A stretch of 64,000 bases of DNA, taken from the NCBI GenBank assembly GCA_963708855.1, contig CAVPUM010000022.1, positions 124,001 through 188,000 on the forward strand, read 5' to 3'. Made by a program: the position numbers and the translations under genes. Under the pieces are notes generated by a model. The model ran no database searches. It had not been told where the DNA came from and was given only the letters and a program-made list of their open reading frames with translations. This DNA is from CAIWHR01 sp963708855 (GTDB lineage Bacteria > Pseudomonadota > Gammaproteobacteria > Burkholderiales > Casimicrobiaceae). Below are positions 1 through 10,805 of the stretch, one piece after another (within the stretch, counting starts at the first letter, position 1; every line of letters starts with the position of its first letter).

Positions 1-363
1 AGGTACTTGATGCCGATCAGCGTGAACAGGAATGCGACGCAGGGATCGCGGCCGATGAAATAGCCCATCGATTCGCGGATCGCGATCGCGGTGACGAACG
101 CGAGGACGCCGAGCACCCAGGACCGGATGATCTCGGGCGGCGTGCCGCGGACGCCTGGCGGCGCGGGCGATGAGCAGAAGCGCAGACCGACGAGCGATAC
201 GCCGAGGCCGCGCGATCCAAGGCGGCACGAACGCCAGCATCGGCAGCTGCGTGGCCAGCAGCAGCGAGCCCAGCCACCGTATCTGGCCGGTGGACAGCGT
301 GTCGTCGCCTGGCGCGGGCGGCGCGCGGCGCTGATTGGTAAAGAACAGGTTCGCAGCGCTCAT
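1..363 (-). CDS. TgpA-type transglutaminase (DUF3488), partial, frameshifted
   Basis: N-terminal part of a membrane transglutaminase-like protein of the TgpA family; the rest lies beyond the left edge. The ATG at 363 overlaps the stop of the upstream DUF58 gene as ATGA, so the two are translationally coupled. The first residues (MSAANLFF, then a hydrophobic stretch with LGSLLLATQLPMLAF) are in one frame. The continuation, with GYFIGRDPCVAFLF and IGIKYL that are typical of DUF3488, is in another frame, so an indel lies near 150-250. MoxR, DUF58 and TgpA genes are a common trio; the role of TgpA is poorly known. The family call rests on the short conserved stretch and the neighbours. Confidence 0.6.
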   Translation of the reverse strand, partial: MSAANLFFTNQRRAPPAPGDDTLSTGQIRWLGSLLLATQLPMLAFVPPWIARPRRIARRSALLLIARAARRPRHAARDHPVLGARRPRVRHRDRDPRIDGLFHRPRSLRRIPVHADRHQVP

Positions 364-1446
364 TGGACCGCCACGCTTGCGGCTGTCGCCGCTGCGTCGC
401 CGGCCGACGGGGCGTCAATCACACCTTGGGGCGGCCCGGCAGCGCTCATGGCGCCCTGTTCCGGCATCAGCGCGAGCGCGGTCAGCGCCGCGCGGCGGTG
501 CTCGCGTCCCTGCCCGCCGGCCAGCGCGACGCCCGGAGCGATCAGCGCGAAGGGCCTCGCCGCGCGCTCGGCGGCGAGCACCCATGCGGTCAGCCGCGCG
601 ATCCTGACCTGCGGGTCCAGCGCGGCGGGAAGGCGAATCCCAGAGGAGGTTGACCGGCCCGCCGCCGCCGCCGCCCTCGAACTGCTTCGTATGCCATCCG
701 GCGCCACGCGCGACGGCCTTCCACGCCACGCGTTGCAGCGGGTCTCCCGGCTGGTAGGTGCGCAATCCGGCGAGATCGGCGTCGGTGCCATGCGCCACCG
801 CGACGTCATCCTGGCCGGCATCGCCCGTCGGCAGCGGAGGCGGCGCGATTTCCGGCGTCGGAAAGGCAATGCCGGCGAGCGGAAAATGGACGTAGGCCCA
901 GGCGCGCCACAGCCCCAGCGGGAAGTCGGACGACAGCGTGATGCGGCCCAGCACGATACGGCCGCGGCGCGGAGTCAGCAGCTCGAGGGCGACCGGCAAG
1001 GCCGCGTCCGGCACGACGTCGACGGTCACGGTCATGCAGCCGCGCGCGCCGAGCGTGATCGCGTAGCGCGGCGTCGCGCCGCCGGCCAGCACGAGCGTGA
1101 ACGGCATGACGGCGCCCGCGAATGTCTCGCCGGCGGCAAGGGGGCGCAACTCGATTCCCGACAGATTGCGGAACGTGTGGACCAGCGCGGCGGACATGAG
1201 TCCGACCAGCATGAACGTCACGACGAAGCCGAGCGAGAGCGAGTAGTTGAGCGAGGTGAGCAACGCCATCCCGAGCGTCGCGAGAAAGGCGATGCCGCGT
1301 CGCGTCGGGAGGATGTAGATCCGGCGGTGGCGCAGGACGACCGGATCGTGGTCGGCCGGCGCATGGCGGAACAGCCGCTGGAGGTAGTCCTGGCGCCAGG
1401 AGCCTGCGACCGCCGCGGCGCTGCGCGTGAGGGTGGACGCGGGCAT
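360..1446 (-). CDS. DUF58 domain protein (MoxR-associated), frameshifted
   Basis: DUF58 proteins accompany MoxR ATPases and carry a vWA-like fold; a role in assembling secreted or cofactor-bearing enzymes has been proposed. The start chosen is the ATG at 1446 (MPASTLTRSA). Two hydrophobic segments follow (FLATLGMALLTSLNYSL and the next stretch), then the DUF58 signature region with TYQPGDPLQRVAWKAVAR. An indel near 640 moves the C-terminus into a second frame, where LTAWVLAAERA and RRAALTALALM complete the domain. The frame ends in a TGA overlapping the next gene. Upstream MoxR is in the same direction about 70 bp away. The frameshift is probably a sequence error because both halves are well conserved. 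Confidence 0.78.
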
Positions 1447-1519
1447 TGGGGGAATCGATGCTTTGGGGATCGTGCGGCGGCCCCGCAAAGCCAGGGGCCG
1501 AAGTGGCGGTAGCTCAGCG

Positions 1520-2479
1520 CTAGGGCAACGCGACGCCGCGCAGCAGCGCCTGCGCCTGCAACGCGCCCGCGCGGGCGCCGCCCGCCAGCCGATGCCCCGC
1601 GACCGACGGGAAGACCGCCTGCACGTCCTCGGGCAGCACCATCGGACGCCCGGCCAGCAGCGCCCAGGCGCGCGCGGCGGCGAGGAGTAGCAGGCCGGCG
1701 CGCGGCGACAGGCCGCGGCGCGCCCCGGCATCGGCGCCGCTGCCGACATTGCCGCGCGTTGCCGCCAGCAGCGCCTGCACATAATCGAGCAGGGCCGGCG
1801 CGACGTGCACGGCGGCGGCCTCGCGTTGCCACTCCAGCAGCGTCGGCGGATCGGCCAGCGCGGGGAGCGTTGCCACCTGCGCGCGCCGGTCCCCGCTCAC
1901 GAGGAGCTCGCGCTCGGCCGCCGGGTCCGGGTAGCCGATCTCGATGGCCATCAGGAACCGGTCGAGCTGCGATTCCGGCAACGGATAGGCGCCGATCTGC
2001 TCGACCGGATTCTGCGTGGCGATGACGAAAAACGGATCGGGCAGCTTGCGCGTCTCGCTGTCCTGCGAGACCTGCCGCTCCTCCATGGCCTCCATCAGCG
2101 CGCTCTGTGTCTTGGGCGGCGCGCGGTTGATCTCGTCGGCGAGCACGACGGAGTGGAAGATCGGGCCCGGATGGAACCGGAACGAGCGGGTCTCGGTGTC
2201 GAAGATCGACACGCCGAGCACGTCGGCCGGCAGCAGGTCGCTCGTGAACTGCACGCGCGCGTACTTGAGGCCGAGGGTCGTCGCGAGCGCCTGCGCGAGC
2301 GTCGACTTGCCGACACCGGGAATGTCCTCGATCAGCAGGTGGCCGCGCGCCAGGAGGCAGGCGAACGCGAGTCGCAGCGGGTCGCGCTTGCCGACCACGA
2401 TCCGGTCGAGTTGCGCCAGCACGCCGGCAAGGCGCTCGGCAATCGGGACATTGGTCTGGCTCAGCGGGCGTACGGTCAT
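1520..2479 (-). CDS. MoxR family AAA+ ATPase
   Basis: Intact 319-residue AAA+ ATPase of the MoxR class (AAA_3), thought to act as a chaperone-like ATPase with the DUF58 and transglutaminase partners encoded directly downstream. Walker A is GVGKST at about residue 55. Walker B with sensor is VVLADEINRAPPKTQ at about 115, and ALMEAMEERQVS is the characteristic MoxR continuation. Sensor 1 is IATQNPVE and the arginine-finger region is LPESQLDRF. Length fits the family. It is divergent from the deacetylase-like gene at 2657, leaving about 180 bp for two promoters. No defect is visible, unlike most neighbours. Confidence 0.9.
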   Translation of the reverse strand: MTVRPLSQTNVPIAERLAGVLAQLDRIVVGKRDPLRLAFACLLARGHLLIEDIPGVGKSTLAQALATTLGLKYARVQFTSDLLPADVLGVSIFDTETRSFRFHPGPIFHSVVLADEINRAPPKTQSALMEAMEERQVSQDSETRKLPDPFFVIATQNPVEQIGAYPLPESQLDRFLMAIEIGYPDPAAERELLVSGDRRAQVATLPALADPPTLLEWQREAAAVHVAPALLDYVQALLAATRGNVGSGADAGARRGLSPRAGLLLLAAARAWALLAGRPMVLPEDVQAVFPSVAGHRLAGGARAGALQAQALLRGVALP

Positions 2480-2656
2480 GGCTCTTTTTCCGTGGCTTTG
2501 GTGCCGTTGCCCGGCACATTATCCTGCAATCGAAGGCTGGTCATCCCCGCCGGGCACGGGCTACACTCCACCCGTCGGGGTGCCGGCGCCGTCGGGCGTC
2601 CGGCCGCCGCACAGCGTTGCTCCGTCGAACCCGTCCCCGCTTCAAAAGCAAACGTC

Positions 2657-3581
<925 letters not shown>

Positions 3582-3639
3582 TCGCGCCGCCGTCGCCGTC
3601 CCGGCCGGCGCGATGGCAACAGCGGTTGGAGGAGGTGGC

Positions 3640-4341
3640 GTGGAGCGACGGAAGTTTCTCGGGACGTGCGTGGCGATCTCCGGCACGGCGGGCCTCGCGG
3701 CATTGCCCGCCTGGGCGGAGGCGGCGCCGCGGCTCTACGACCGGGCGCGGCTCGTCGATGTCCACGGCGCGCCGCTGAAGGCGCGCGCGGTCGTCGCCGA
3801 GACCAATTACGTCTTTCATTATCCGTTCGTCGGCACGCCGTGCTTCCTGCTCAATCTGGGCCGGCCGGTCGCGGCTGCGGCCACGCTTCGCCGCGACGAC
3901 GGGACGACGTACGCCTGGGGCGGCGGCGTGGGACCCGCGCGCGCGATCGTCGCGTTTTCCGCGATCTGCGCGCACAAGCTTGCGTACCCGACGCGCGACG
4001 TGTCGTTCATCCGGTACCAGCCGCAGCGCTCGGCGACCTCCGACGCGCAGGTGATCCACTGCTGCGCCGACCACAGCGTCTACGATCCGGCCTCCGGGGC
4101 GCGCGTGCTGGCGGGGCCCGCCCCGCAGCCGCTCGCCGCCATCCTGCTCGAATACGATGCCGCGACGGACGAGCTGGCCGCGCTGGGCACGGTGGGCGCC
4201 GAGCAGTTCGACGCATTCTTCACGAAATACGAGTTCAAGCTGGCGCTCGACCACGGCCAGGGAAAGGCGCGACGGCCGGTCGGGGCGAGCGCCGTCGTGC
4301 GCGAGCTCGCGCAGTACTGCAAGCAGACGATCCAGTGCTGA
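3640..4341 (+). CDS. Tat-exported Rieske [2Fe-2S] protein
   Basis: Small exported iron-sulfur protein. The GTG at 3640 is preferred because a GGAGG run (about 3628-3635) precedes it; an ATG at 3613 is the alternative. It begins with a twin-arginine signal (ERRKFLGT) followed by a hydrophobic segment ending near AWAEA. The Rieske cluster ligands are visible as CAH (about residue 118) and HCCADHS (about 145), giving C-x-H and C-x2-H. Such proteins pass electrons in the periplasm or sit beside oxidoreductases. The stop overlaps the start of the ABC ATPase gene, so the two are coupled. The redox partner is unknown. Confidence 0.8.
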   Translation: MERRKFLGTCVAISGTAGLAALPAWAEAAPRLYDRARLVDVHGAPLKARAVVAETNYVFHYPFVGTPCFLLNLGRPVAAAATLRRDDGTTYAWGGGVGPARAIVAFSAICAHKLAYPTRDVSFIRYQPQRSATSDAQVIHCCADHSVYDPASGARVLAGPAPQPLAAILLEYDAATDELAALGTVGAEQFDAFFTKYEFKLALDHGQGKARRPVGASAVVRELAQYCKQTIQC

Positions 4342-5119
4342 ACCAGGCGGCCGACTCCGCGATCGTCGTCGTCGACCTGGCCAAGTCCTACGGCGCCGTC
4401 GCGGCGGTCCGGGGAGTCTCGTTCGCGGTGCGGCGCGGAACGACGACGGCGCTGCTCGGCGGCAACGGCGCGGGCAAGACGACCACGCTGTCCATGCTGC
4501 TCGGGCTGCTGACCCCCACGTCGGGGCGCGCCACGGTGCTCGGCGCCGACATGCCGTCGGATCGACACCGCGTGCTGCCGCGGATGAACTTCACGTCGCC
4601 CTACGTGGATCTGCCCAAGCGGCTCACCGTGCGCGAGAACCTGACCGTCTTCGCCGATCTCTACGGCGTGCGCCGGCCGCAGGAGCGCATCGACGCCGTC
4701 GCCGCGGATTGCGACATCGCCGGCCTGCTCGCGCGGCCCTACGGCAGCCTTTCGGCCGGGCAGCGCACGCGCGTGTCGCTCGCCAAGGCGGTGCTGAACG
4801 AGCCGGAGGTGCTGTTGCTGGACGAGCCGACCGCCTCGCTCGATCCGGACATCGGCGACCGGATGCGCACCTACCTCGAGCGCTACCAGCATCGCACCGG
4901 CTGCACGATGCTGCTCGCCTCGCACCACATGGGCGAGGTCGAGCGGATGTGCGACGACGTGATCATGCTGCGCGCCGGGGTGGTCGTCGATCAGGGTTCG
5001 CCCGGCGCGCTGATCGCGCGCTACGGCCGCGGGAACATGGAAGAGGTGTTTCTCGACATCGCGCGCGGCCGCGCCGACGAGCGCCTGCCGGCAGCGCGGC
5101 CGAGGAATCCACCGCATGA
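4335..5119 (+). CDS. ABC transporter ATP-binding protein (ABC-2 exporter)
   Basis: Cytoplasmic ATPase subunit of an ABC-2 type exporter, encoded with the permease that follows. A GTG at 4335 overlaps the Rieske stop. Walker A is GGNGAGKTT (about residue 45), the signature is SLSAGQRTRVSLAKA (about 140), Walker B is VLLLDEPTASLDPD and the switch His lies in LASHHMGEVE. The frame runs on past the probable end. A single indel near 5095 would give a stop at 5119 that overlaps the permease ATG at 5116, the expected coupling. The cargo is unknown; the closest families export lipids, polysaccharide or drugs. Confidence 0.85.
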
Positions 5120-5957
5120 GCTCCCGCGACGGTTGCGGCGCGTCCGCTGCACGGGCGCTCGCGGCCGTCCGCGCGGCGCGTGCGCGGCGTGCTGCGCCGG
5201 CACGCCTACCTGATCCTCAAGTCGTCGACGCGCATCGTCTCGATGATGTACTACCCGACGGTGACGATGGTCGTCTGGGCGTTCGTGACGCTCTACCTTG
5301 CGCCGACCAACGATTTTCTCAGGGACGCGCCGGGCTTCTTCATCGGCGCCGTGCTGCTCTGGGACGTCCTCTTCCGCGGCCAGCTCGGCGTGTCGCTGAC
5401 GTTCATCGAGGAGTTCTATGCGCGCAACCTGGGCAACCTGTTCGTTTCGCCGCTGACCTTGCCCGAGTACATCGCGGGCCAGCTCGCGATCAGCGTCGCC
5501 CGCGCGCTGATCGGCGTCGGGGGCGCGTGCGTGTTCGCGTACCTGCTGTTCCGGTTCTCGATCTTCTCGCTCGGCATTCCGCTCATCGCCTTCTTCGCGA
5601 ACCTGCTCGTGTTCGGCTGGGCCATCGGGCTCGCGATGTCCGGGATGATCCTGCGGCTGGGCCTTGGCGCCGAGGAGCTCGCGTGGGCGGCGATCTTCAT
5701 CATCGCGCCGATCTCGGGCGTCTATTATCCGATCGCGGTCCTGCCGTCCTGGCTGCAGGCGGTTGCCTGGGCCCTCCCGTCCGCGCACGTGTTCGAGGGG
5801 ATGCGGGGCGTGCTGCAGGACGGCGCTTTCCGCTGGGATCACTTCTGGGCGGCGGTGGCGCTCAATGCCGGCTACCTCGCGCTCGGCGCCGCGGTGTTTC
5901 GCCTGGGCGATGCGCGACGCGCGCAATCGCGGTACGCTGCTGCAGATGGGCGAGTAG
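5116..5957 (+). CDS. ABC-2 type permease, frameshifted
   Basis: Integral membrane subunit of the exporter whose ATPase lies immediately upstream. From MSSRDGCG at 5116 an indel near 5175 joins to VLRRHAYLILKSS, followed by about six hydrophobic segments such as VTMVVWAFVTLYL, LLFRFSIFSLGIPL and WAAIFIIAPISGVYYP, typical of the ABC2_membrane family. A second indel near 5925 gives the family's usual C-terminal RGTLLQMGE, with the stop at 5957. Repaired length is about 280 residues. Substrate unknown; the neighbouring Rieske protein may be functionally linked, but that is only inferred from gene order. Confidence 0.8.
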
Positions 5958-6008
5958 CCCGTGCGCTGACAACGATGGCAGCGGCAACGCGCTGGAAAGG
6001 GCACGGCA

Positions 6009-7103
6009 ATGGCGACAGATCCGGCACCGAGGCTGCGAAGCCTCACCGTGCGCGCGGTGCGCGTGCCGATGCGCGAGCCGCACCAGACCGCGAGCGGCGC
6101 CGTCGCCGAGTCGCCGCTGGTGCTGACGGACGCGCTGTTCGACGACGGCCTCGTCGGCCACAGCATCGTGTTCACCTACACGCCGATGGCGCTGCAGCCG
6201 GTCGCCGAGCTGATCCGCAACGTCGCGGCGCTGGTCGAAGGCGAGCCGCTCGCTCCGGCCGAGATCGAGCAGAAGCTCGCGCGGCGCTTCCGGCTGCTCG
6301 GCACGCAGGGTCTCGTCGGCATCGCGCTCGCGGCGATCGACATGGCGCTGTGGGATGCGCTTGCGCGCAGCCACCGCACGTCGCTGGTGAAGCTCGCTGG
6401 GCGGCAGTCGAGAAGCCCTTCCCGGCCTACGGCGCGGTCGGTTACGACGGCGTCCTGCGCTCGGCGCAAGCGGCCGAGGAGTGGGCAAAGCGGGGATTCA
6501 CCGGCGTCAAGGCCAAGATCGGCTATCCGACGGTGCAGGAGGACGTCGCCGTCATCCGCGCGATGCGGAGCGCGGTGGGGGACGACGGTGGCGATCATGG
6601 TCGACTACAACCAGTGCCTGACGCCGGTCGAGGCCGTGCAGCGGATGCGCGTGCTCGATGCCGAGGGACTCGGCGTGGGTCGAGGAGCCGACGCTCGCGC
6701 ACGACTACGCGGGACATGCGCTCGTCGCCCGCGAGGCCGCGACGCCCGATCCAGTGCGGCGAGAACTGGTGGGGATCGCTCGACCTCGCGCACGCGATCG
6801 ACGCGCGGGCGTCGGATTACGTGATGCCCGACGTGATGAAGATCGGCGGCGTGACCGGCTGGCTCCGCGCGGCGGCGCTCGCGCAGGCGCAGCGGCATGC
6901 GCGTGTCGAACCACCTGTGGCCCGAGATCAGCGCGCAGCTGCTCTGCGTCACGCCGACGGCGCACTGGCTCGAGTACGCGGACTGGTGGAACCCGATCCT
7001 GGCGGAGCCGCTCGCCGTCGTCGGCGGCATGACGAGCGTGGCGGGCACGCTCGGCACCGGCGTGGCCTGGGACGAAGCCGCGGTCCAGCGGTACTCGGTC
7101 TAG
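6009..7103 (+). CDS. Mandelate racemase family protein (enolase superfamily), multiply frameshifted
   Basis: Resembles mandelate racemase along its whole length. The pieces are spread over three frames, with indels near 6405, 6588, 6670, 6745 and 6895. Conserved blocks include the catalytic KxK in GVKAKIGY, the metal-binding Asp in IMVDYNQ, WVEEPTLAHDYAGH, CGENWWG, the Asp of MPDVMKIGGVTGW, the catalytic His in SNHLWPEIS and the Glu of TPTAHWLEY. All residues expected of a racemase acting on 2-hydroxy-phenyl acids are present, but substrate use in this superfamily cannot be fixed from motifs. Five indels in one conserved gene point to sequence error, although a recent pseudogene is possible. 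Confidence 0.8.
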
Positions 7104-7105
7104 CG

Positions 7106-7751
7106 ATGCCCCCGGACGCACCCGAGCATCCGCCTGCGGAGAGACGCGATCGTCGAGCGGACGCTCGCGCACTACAACGAGCGCGCCGACGATTTCTGGG
7201 AAGGCACGCGCGGGCACGACGTGACCCAGAACGTCGCGGCGCTGCTCGCGCACATCGCGGGCGAGCCGCCGTTCACGCTCCTCGATTTCGGCTGCGGTCC
7301 CGGGCGCGATCTCCGGACGTTCGCGGCGCTTGGCCATATCGCGATCGGCCTGGACGGCGCGGCGCGCTTCGCGGCGATGGCGCGCGCGCACAGCGGCTGC
7401 GAGGTGTGGCAGCAGGATTTCCTGCGGCTCGATCTGCCCGCCGACCGCTTCGACGGCGTGTTCGCCAATGCGTCGCTGTTTCACGTGCCGAGCCGGGAAC
7501 TGCCGCGCGTGTTGCGCGAATTGCGCGCGGCGCTGAAGCCCGGCGGCATCCTGTTCAGCTCCAACCCGCATGGGCGCGACGAGGAAGGCTGGAACCGCGG
7601 GCGTTACGGCGTCTACCATGACCCGGCGACGTGGCGTGCCTACGGCGCGGCCGCCGGTTTCGAGGAGATCACCCACTATTTCCGCCCGCCGGGCCTGCCG
7701 CGCGAGCAGCAGCCGTGGCTCGCCTGCGTCTGGCGGAAGCCGGGTCCCTGA
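7106..7751 (+). CDS. Class I SAM-dependent methyltransferase
   Basis: Small-molecule-type methyltransferase of about 210 residues. Motif I is LLDFGCGPGRD, followed by IGLDGAARF (motif II region) and GVFANASLFH (motif IV). The late signature HYFRPPGLPREQQPWLA followed by WRKP is shared by a family of uncharacterised methyltransferases. The likely ATG at 7106 lies three bases after the racemase stop. An indel near 7125 is needed to join it to RDAIVERTLAHYNERAD. Tight spacing suggests cotranscription with the racemase homologue. Substrate unknown. Confidence 0.78.
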
Positions 7752-7853
7752 CGCCCGGACGGCGTGCGCCGCGCGACGGACGAACCAAAGCCGGTTGGCG
7801 CACTCTGAGATAATCGGTGCAACGTTCGACCGACCTCAGCATTGACCGGAACC

Positions 7854-10301
7854 GTGAATTCGAGCCTACGGAAGACTCTGGCGTCCGTCGCATGGCCGTG
7901 CCTGGCGCTCGTTGCGCTGCTGGCTGCGCCGTCCGCCGCGCAGACCCCGCCCGCCGCCGACGAGGCGCGCGTGATCGTCAAGTACAAGGCGGATTCGCCG
8001 CTGTTGCGCCGGCAGGCGCTCGCTGCGGGAGACCAGCGGGCCGACGCCGCGAGGCGCTTGGCCGGCGCCTCGGGCTCCTGTTGCGAGCCGGCGCCGACGT
8101 CGGCCGATCGCACGCAGGTGGTATTCGCGCAGCCGGAATGACGTCGTCAGCAGCTGGCGGCGCGCCTGGCACGGCGAGAGCGACATCGAATACGCGGTCC
8201 CGGACCAGCGTCGCCGCCGCCTCGCCGCGCCGAACGATCCGTTGTATCTCGCAGGCCCGGCCATCGACGGCAGCACGGGCGGCCCGACGGTCGGCCAGTG
8301 GTACCTGCGCGCTCCGGCGGGCGAGGTGCAAGCTTCGCATCGACGCCGAAACGGCGTGGAACTACACGACCGGCAATTCGAACATCGTCGTTGCGGTGAT
8401 CGACACGGGCGTGCGGTTCGACCATCCGGACCTTGCGCGTACCGCGGCCGGCGGCAATCTGCTGCCGGGCTACGACATGATCAGCGATGTCGACGTTGCC
8501 AACGACGGCGACGGCCGCGATGCCGACCCATCCGATCCCGGCGACTGGCTCACGCTGGACGAAATCGGGACAGGTCGGCGGGCCCTTCGAGGATTGCAGC
8601 GCTGCGGCGGAGGACAGCTCATGGCACGGCACGCAGATCAGCGGCCTCATCGGCGCATTGACGAACAACGGCCTCGGCATGGCCAGCGTCGGACGGCAGG
8701 TGCGGGTGTTGCCGGTGCGGGCGCTGGGCAAGTGCGGCGGATTCGATTCGGACATCATCGCCGCGCATGCGCTGGGCGGCGGCCTCCCCGTGGCCGGCGT
8801 GCCCGTCAACCCGAACCCCGCGCGCGTGCTCAATCTCAGCCTGGGAGGCGACGGCGCCTGCGGGGCGGCGTATCGCGATGCACTGACCGAGATCAACGCA
8901 CGCGGCGCGGCGGTCGTGGCGGCGGCCGGCAACAGTGCCGGGCATGCGGTCACCACGCCGGCGAACTGTCCCGGCGTCATCGCCGTGGGCGGCCTGCGGC
9001 ACGTCGGGACCAAGGTCGGCTTTTCCGATCTCGGGCCCGAAGTCGCGCTGAGCGCGCCCGCGGGGAATTGCGTCGACATCGGTTTCGACGATCCCTGTCG
9101 TTATCCGATTCTGACGACGTCCAATGCGGGCGCCACGGCGCCGCTGGCCCATGCGGCCGGCGGCTCGATCTATACGGACAGCTTCGAACCTTCGGTGGGC
9201 ACGAGCTTCGCGGCCCCGCTGGTGGCGGGCACGGCGGCATTGATGCTGTCGGCGCAGCCGGCGCTCACGCCGTCGGCCGTGCGCACGCTTGCTGCAGGCC
9301 ACGGCGCGACCGTTTCCGACCCACGGGCGGCGACAACGGAGATGGCACATCGGTGCCGCAATGCACTGCGCCGCAGTTCAGCGGCGTCGACGCCCGTCGA
9401 CCAGTTGCAGTGCTACTGCACGACGGCAACCTGCGGCGCCGGGATGCTCGATGCCGGCGCGGCCGTGGCCGCCGCGCTGGGCTTGCCGAAGCCGGTCAGC
9501 CCTTTCAACGTCCAGGGGCTCTGGTGGAACGCGCCGGCCGGATCCGAGTCGGGCTGGGGCATCAATTTCGCGCACCAGGGCGACGTGATCTTCGCCACCT
9601 GGTTCACCTACGATGCCAGTGGCCGCGCGTGGTGGCTCTCGATGACGGCCGAGCGGAGCGGGGCGAACACCTTCACCGGCACGCTGTACCGAACGACGGG
9701 GCCGGCCTTCGGCGCGGTTCCGTTCGACCCGGCGCAGGTGCAGCGCGATTGCCGTGGGCGTCGGGACACTGACGTTCGCCGACGGCAGACAACGGCAGCT
9801 TCGCCTATGCAGTGAACGGCATCACGCAGACCAAGTCGATCACGCGGCAGGTCTTTGGCCCGCTGCCGACGTGCACGTTTGGCGGCCAGCCGAACCTGGC
9901 GCTCGCCACCAACTACCAGGACCTCTGGTATGCGGCACCGGCCGGAGTCGGAGTCCGGTTGGGGCGTGAACCTGACGCACCAGGGGGACACGATCTTCGC
10001 GACGTGGTTCACCTACGATGTCGACGGCACGCCGACTGTGGCTGTCCGCGACACTCGTCAAGGCGGGCGCGGGAACGCCTACACGGGCGCGCTGATCCGC
10101 ACGACCGGGCCGCCGTTCAATGCCGTCCCGTTCAACCCGAATGCGGTAACGCGCGCGGAGGCGGGCACCGCGACGATCACCTTCGCGAACGGCAACGCCG
10201 CGAGTTTCGCCTACGAGGTGAACGATCGGACGAACGTCGTGCCGCAGACCAAGGCCATCACGCGCCAGGTGTTTCGCGCACCCGGAACGGTGTGCCAGTG
10301 A
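7854..10301 (+). CDS. Secreted subtilisin-like S8 protease with C-terminal repeats, multiply frameshifted
   Basis: Exported serine protease. A GTG at 7854 (or TTG at 7842) opens a signal peptide (SVAWPCLALVALL). Next come a propeptide-like stretch (ARVIVKYKAD) and the catalytic domain: Asp in AVIDTGVRFDHPD, His in SSWHGTQISGL and Ser in GTSFAAPLVAG. The C-terminus carries two related modules, seen as GSESGWGINFAHQGD and ESGWGVNLTHQGD, each with ATWFTYD, a repeat common in secreted proteins of this group. At least eight indels (about 8070, 8140, 8330, 8570, 9330, 9755, 9790, 9945) interrupt it. The whole triad is conserved, so sequence error is likelier than decay. Confidence 0.82.
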
Positions 10302-10327
10302 TGCGCCGCGCACGCCGGCGCCGGCGC

Positions 10328-10713
10328 TCACGTCATCAGCAACGCCGCGACGACGGCGCGTCCCTCCGCCGCGAGGATGTTGAACGTCCGGCACGCGGCC
10401 GGCGTGTCCATCGCTTCGAGGCCGATGCGCGCCTCGGTCAGCGCGCGAGTCGAGGCGCGGGTGCGGAAAGCGGATCGCCGATCCGCCGCCGAACAGCACG
10501 ACCTCGGGCTTGTAGGAAAGCAGATGCGCGAAGTCGGCCTCGGCGAGCCCGTCGAAGCCCGAGGGCGCCCAGCCGGTGGCGATCGGCTTCCGGCGTCAGC
10601 ACGAGACTCTCGCGATATTCGATCGCGCCGATGCGCACCCAGCCGGGCCCGATGCCGGTGACGACGTTGCCGCTGGTGGTGGCGAGGTGAAATTTCATCG
10701 ACGTCTTGTGCAT
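10328..10713 (-). CDS. Mth938-like (DUF498) domain protein, frameshifted
   Basis: Short conserved protein of the Mth938/NDUFAF3-like family, of unclear role in bacteria. It begins MHKTSMKFHL at 10713 (or MKFHL at 10698) and continues GYV-type sequence with GPGWVRIGAIEYRES. After two indels (about 10570 and 10450) it shows the conserved VLFGGGSAIRFPHP and then DTPAACRTFNILAAEGR. Divergent from alaC at 10806. In betaproteobacteria this gene is often next to alaC, which supports the call. Confidence 0.75.
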
Positions 10714-10805
10714 TGCGGTAACTCTCAGAATTCGCTAGGATTGTAGCTCCGTCAACGCTTTCACGTCGCTCGGACGGTTCCGGGCGCCTACGCCGAAAGA
10801 TCCGC

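Noticed and set aside
91..1512. A 473-codon plus-strand frame over the DUF58/transglutaminase genes.
   Set aside because: It is Arg/Gln-rich low-information sequence opposite conserved minus-strand domains; a codon shadow.
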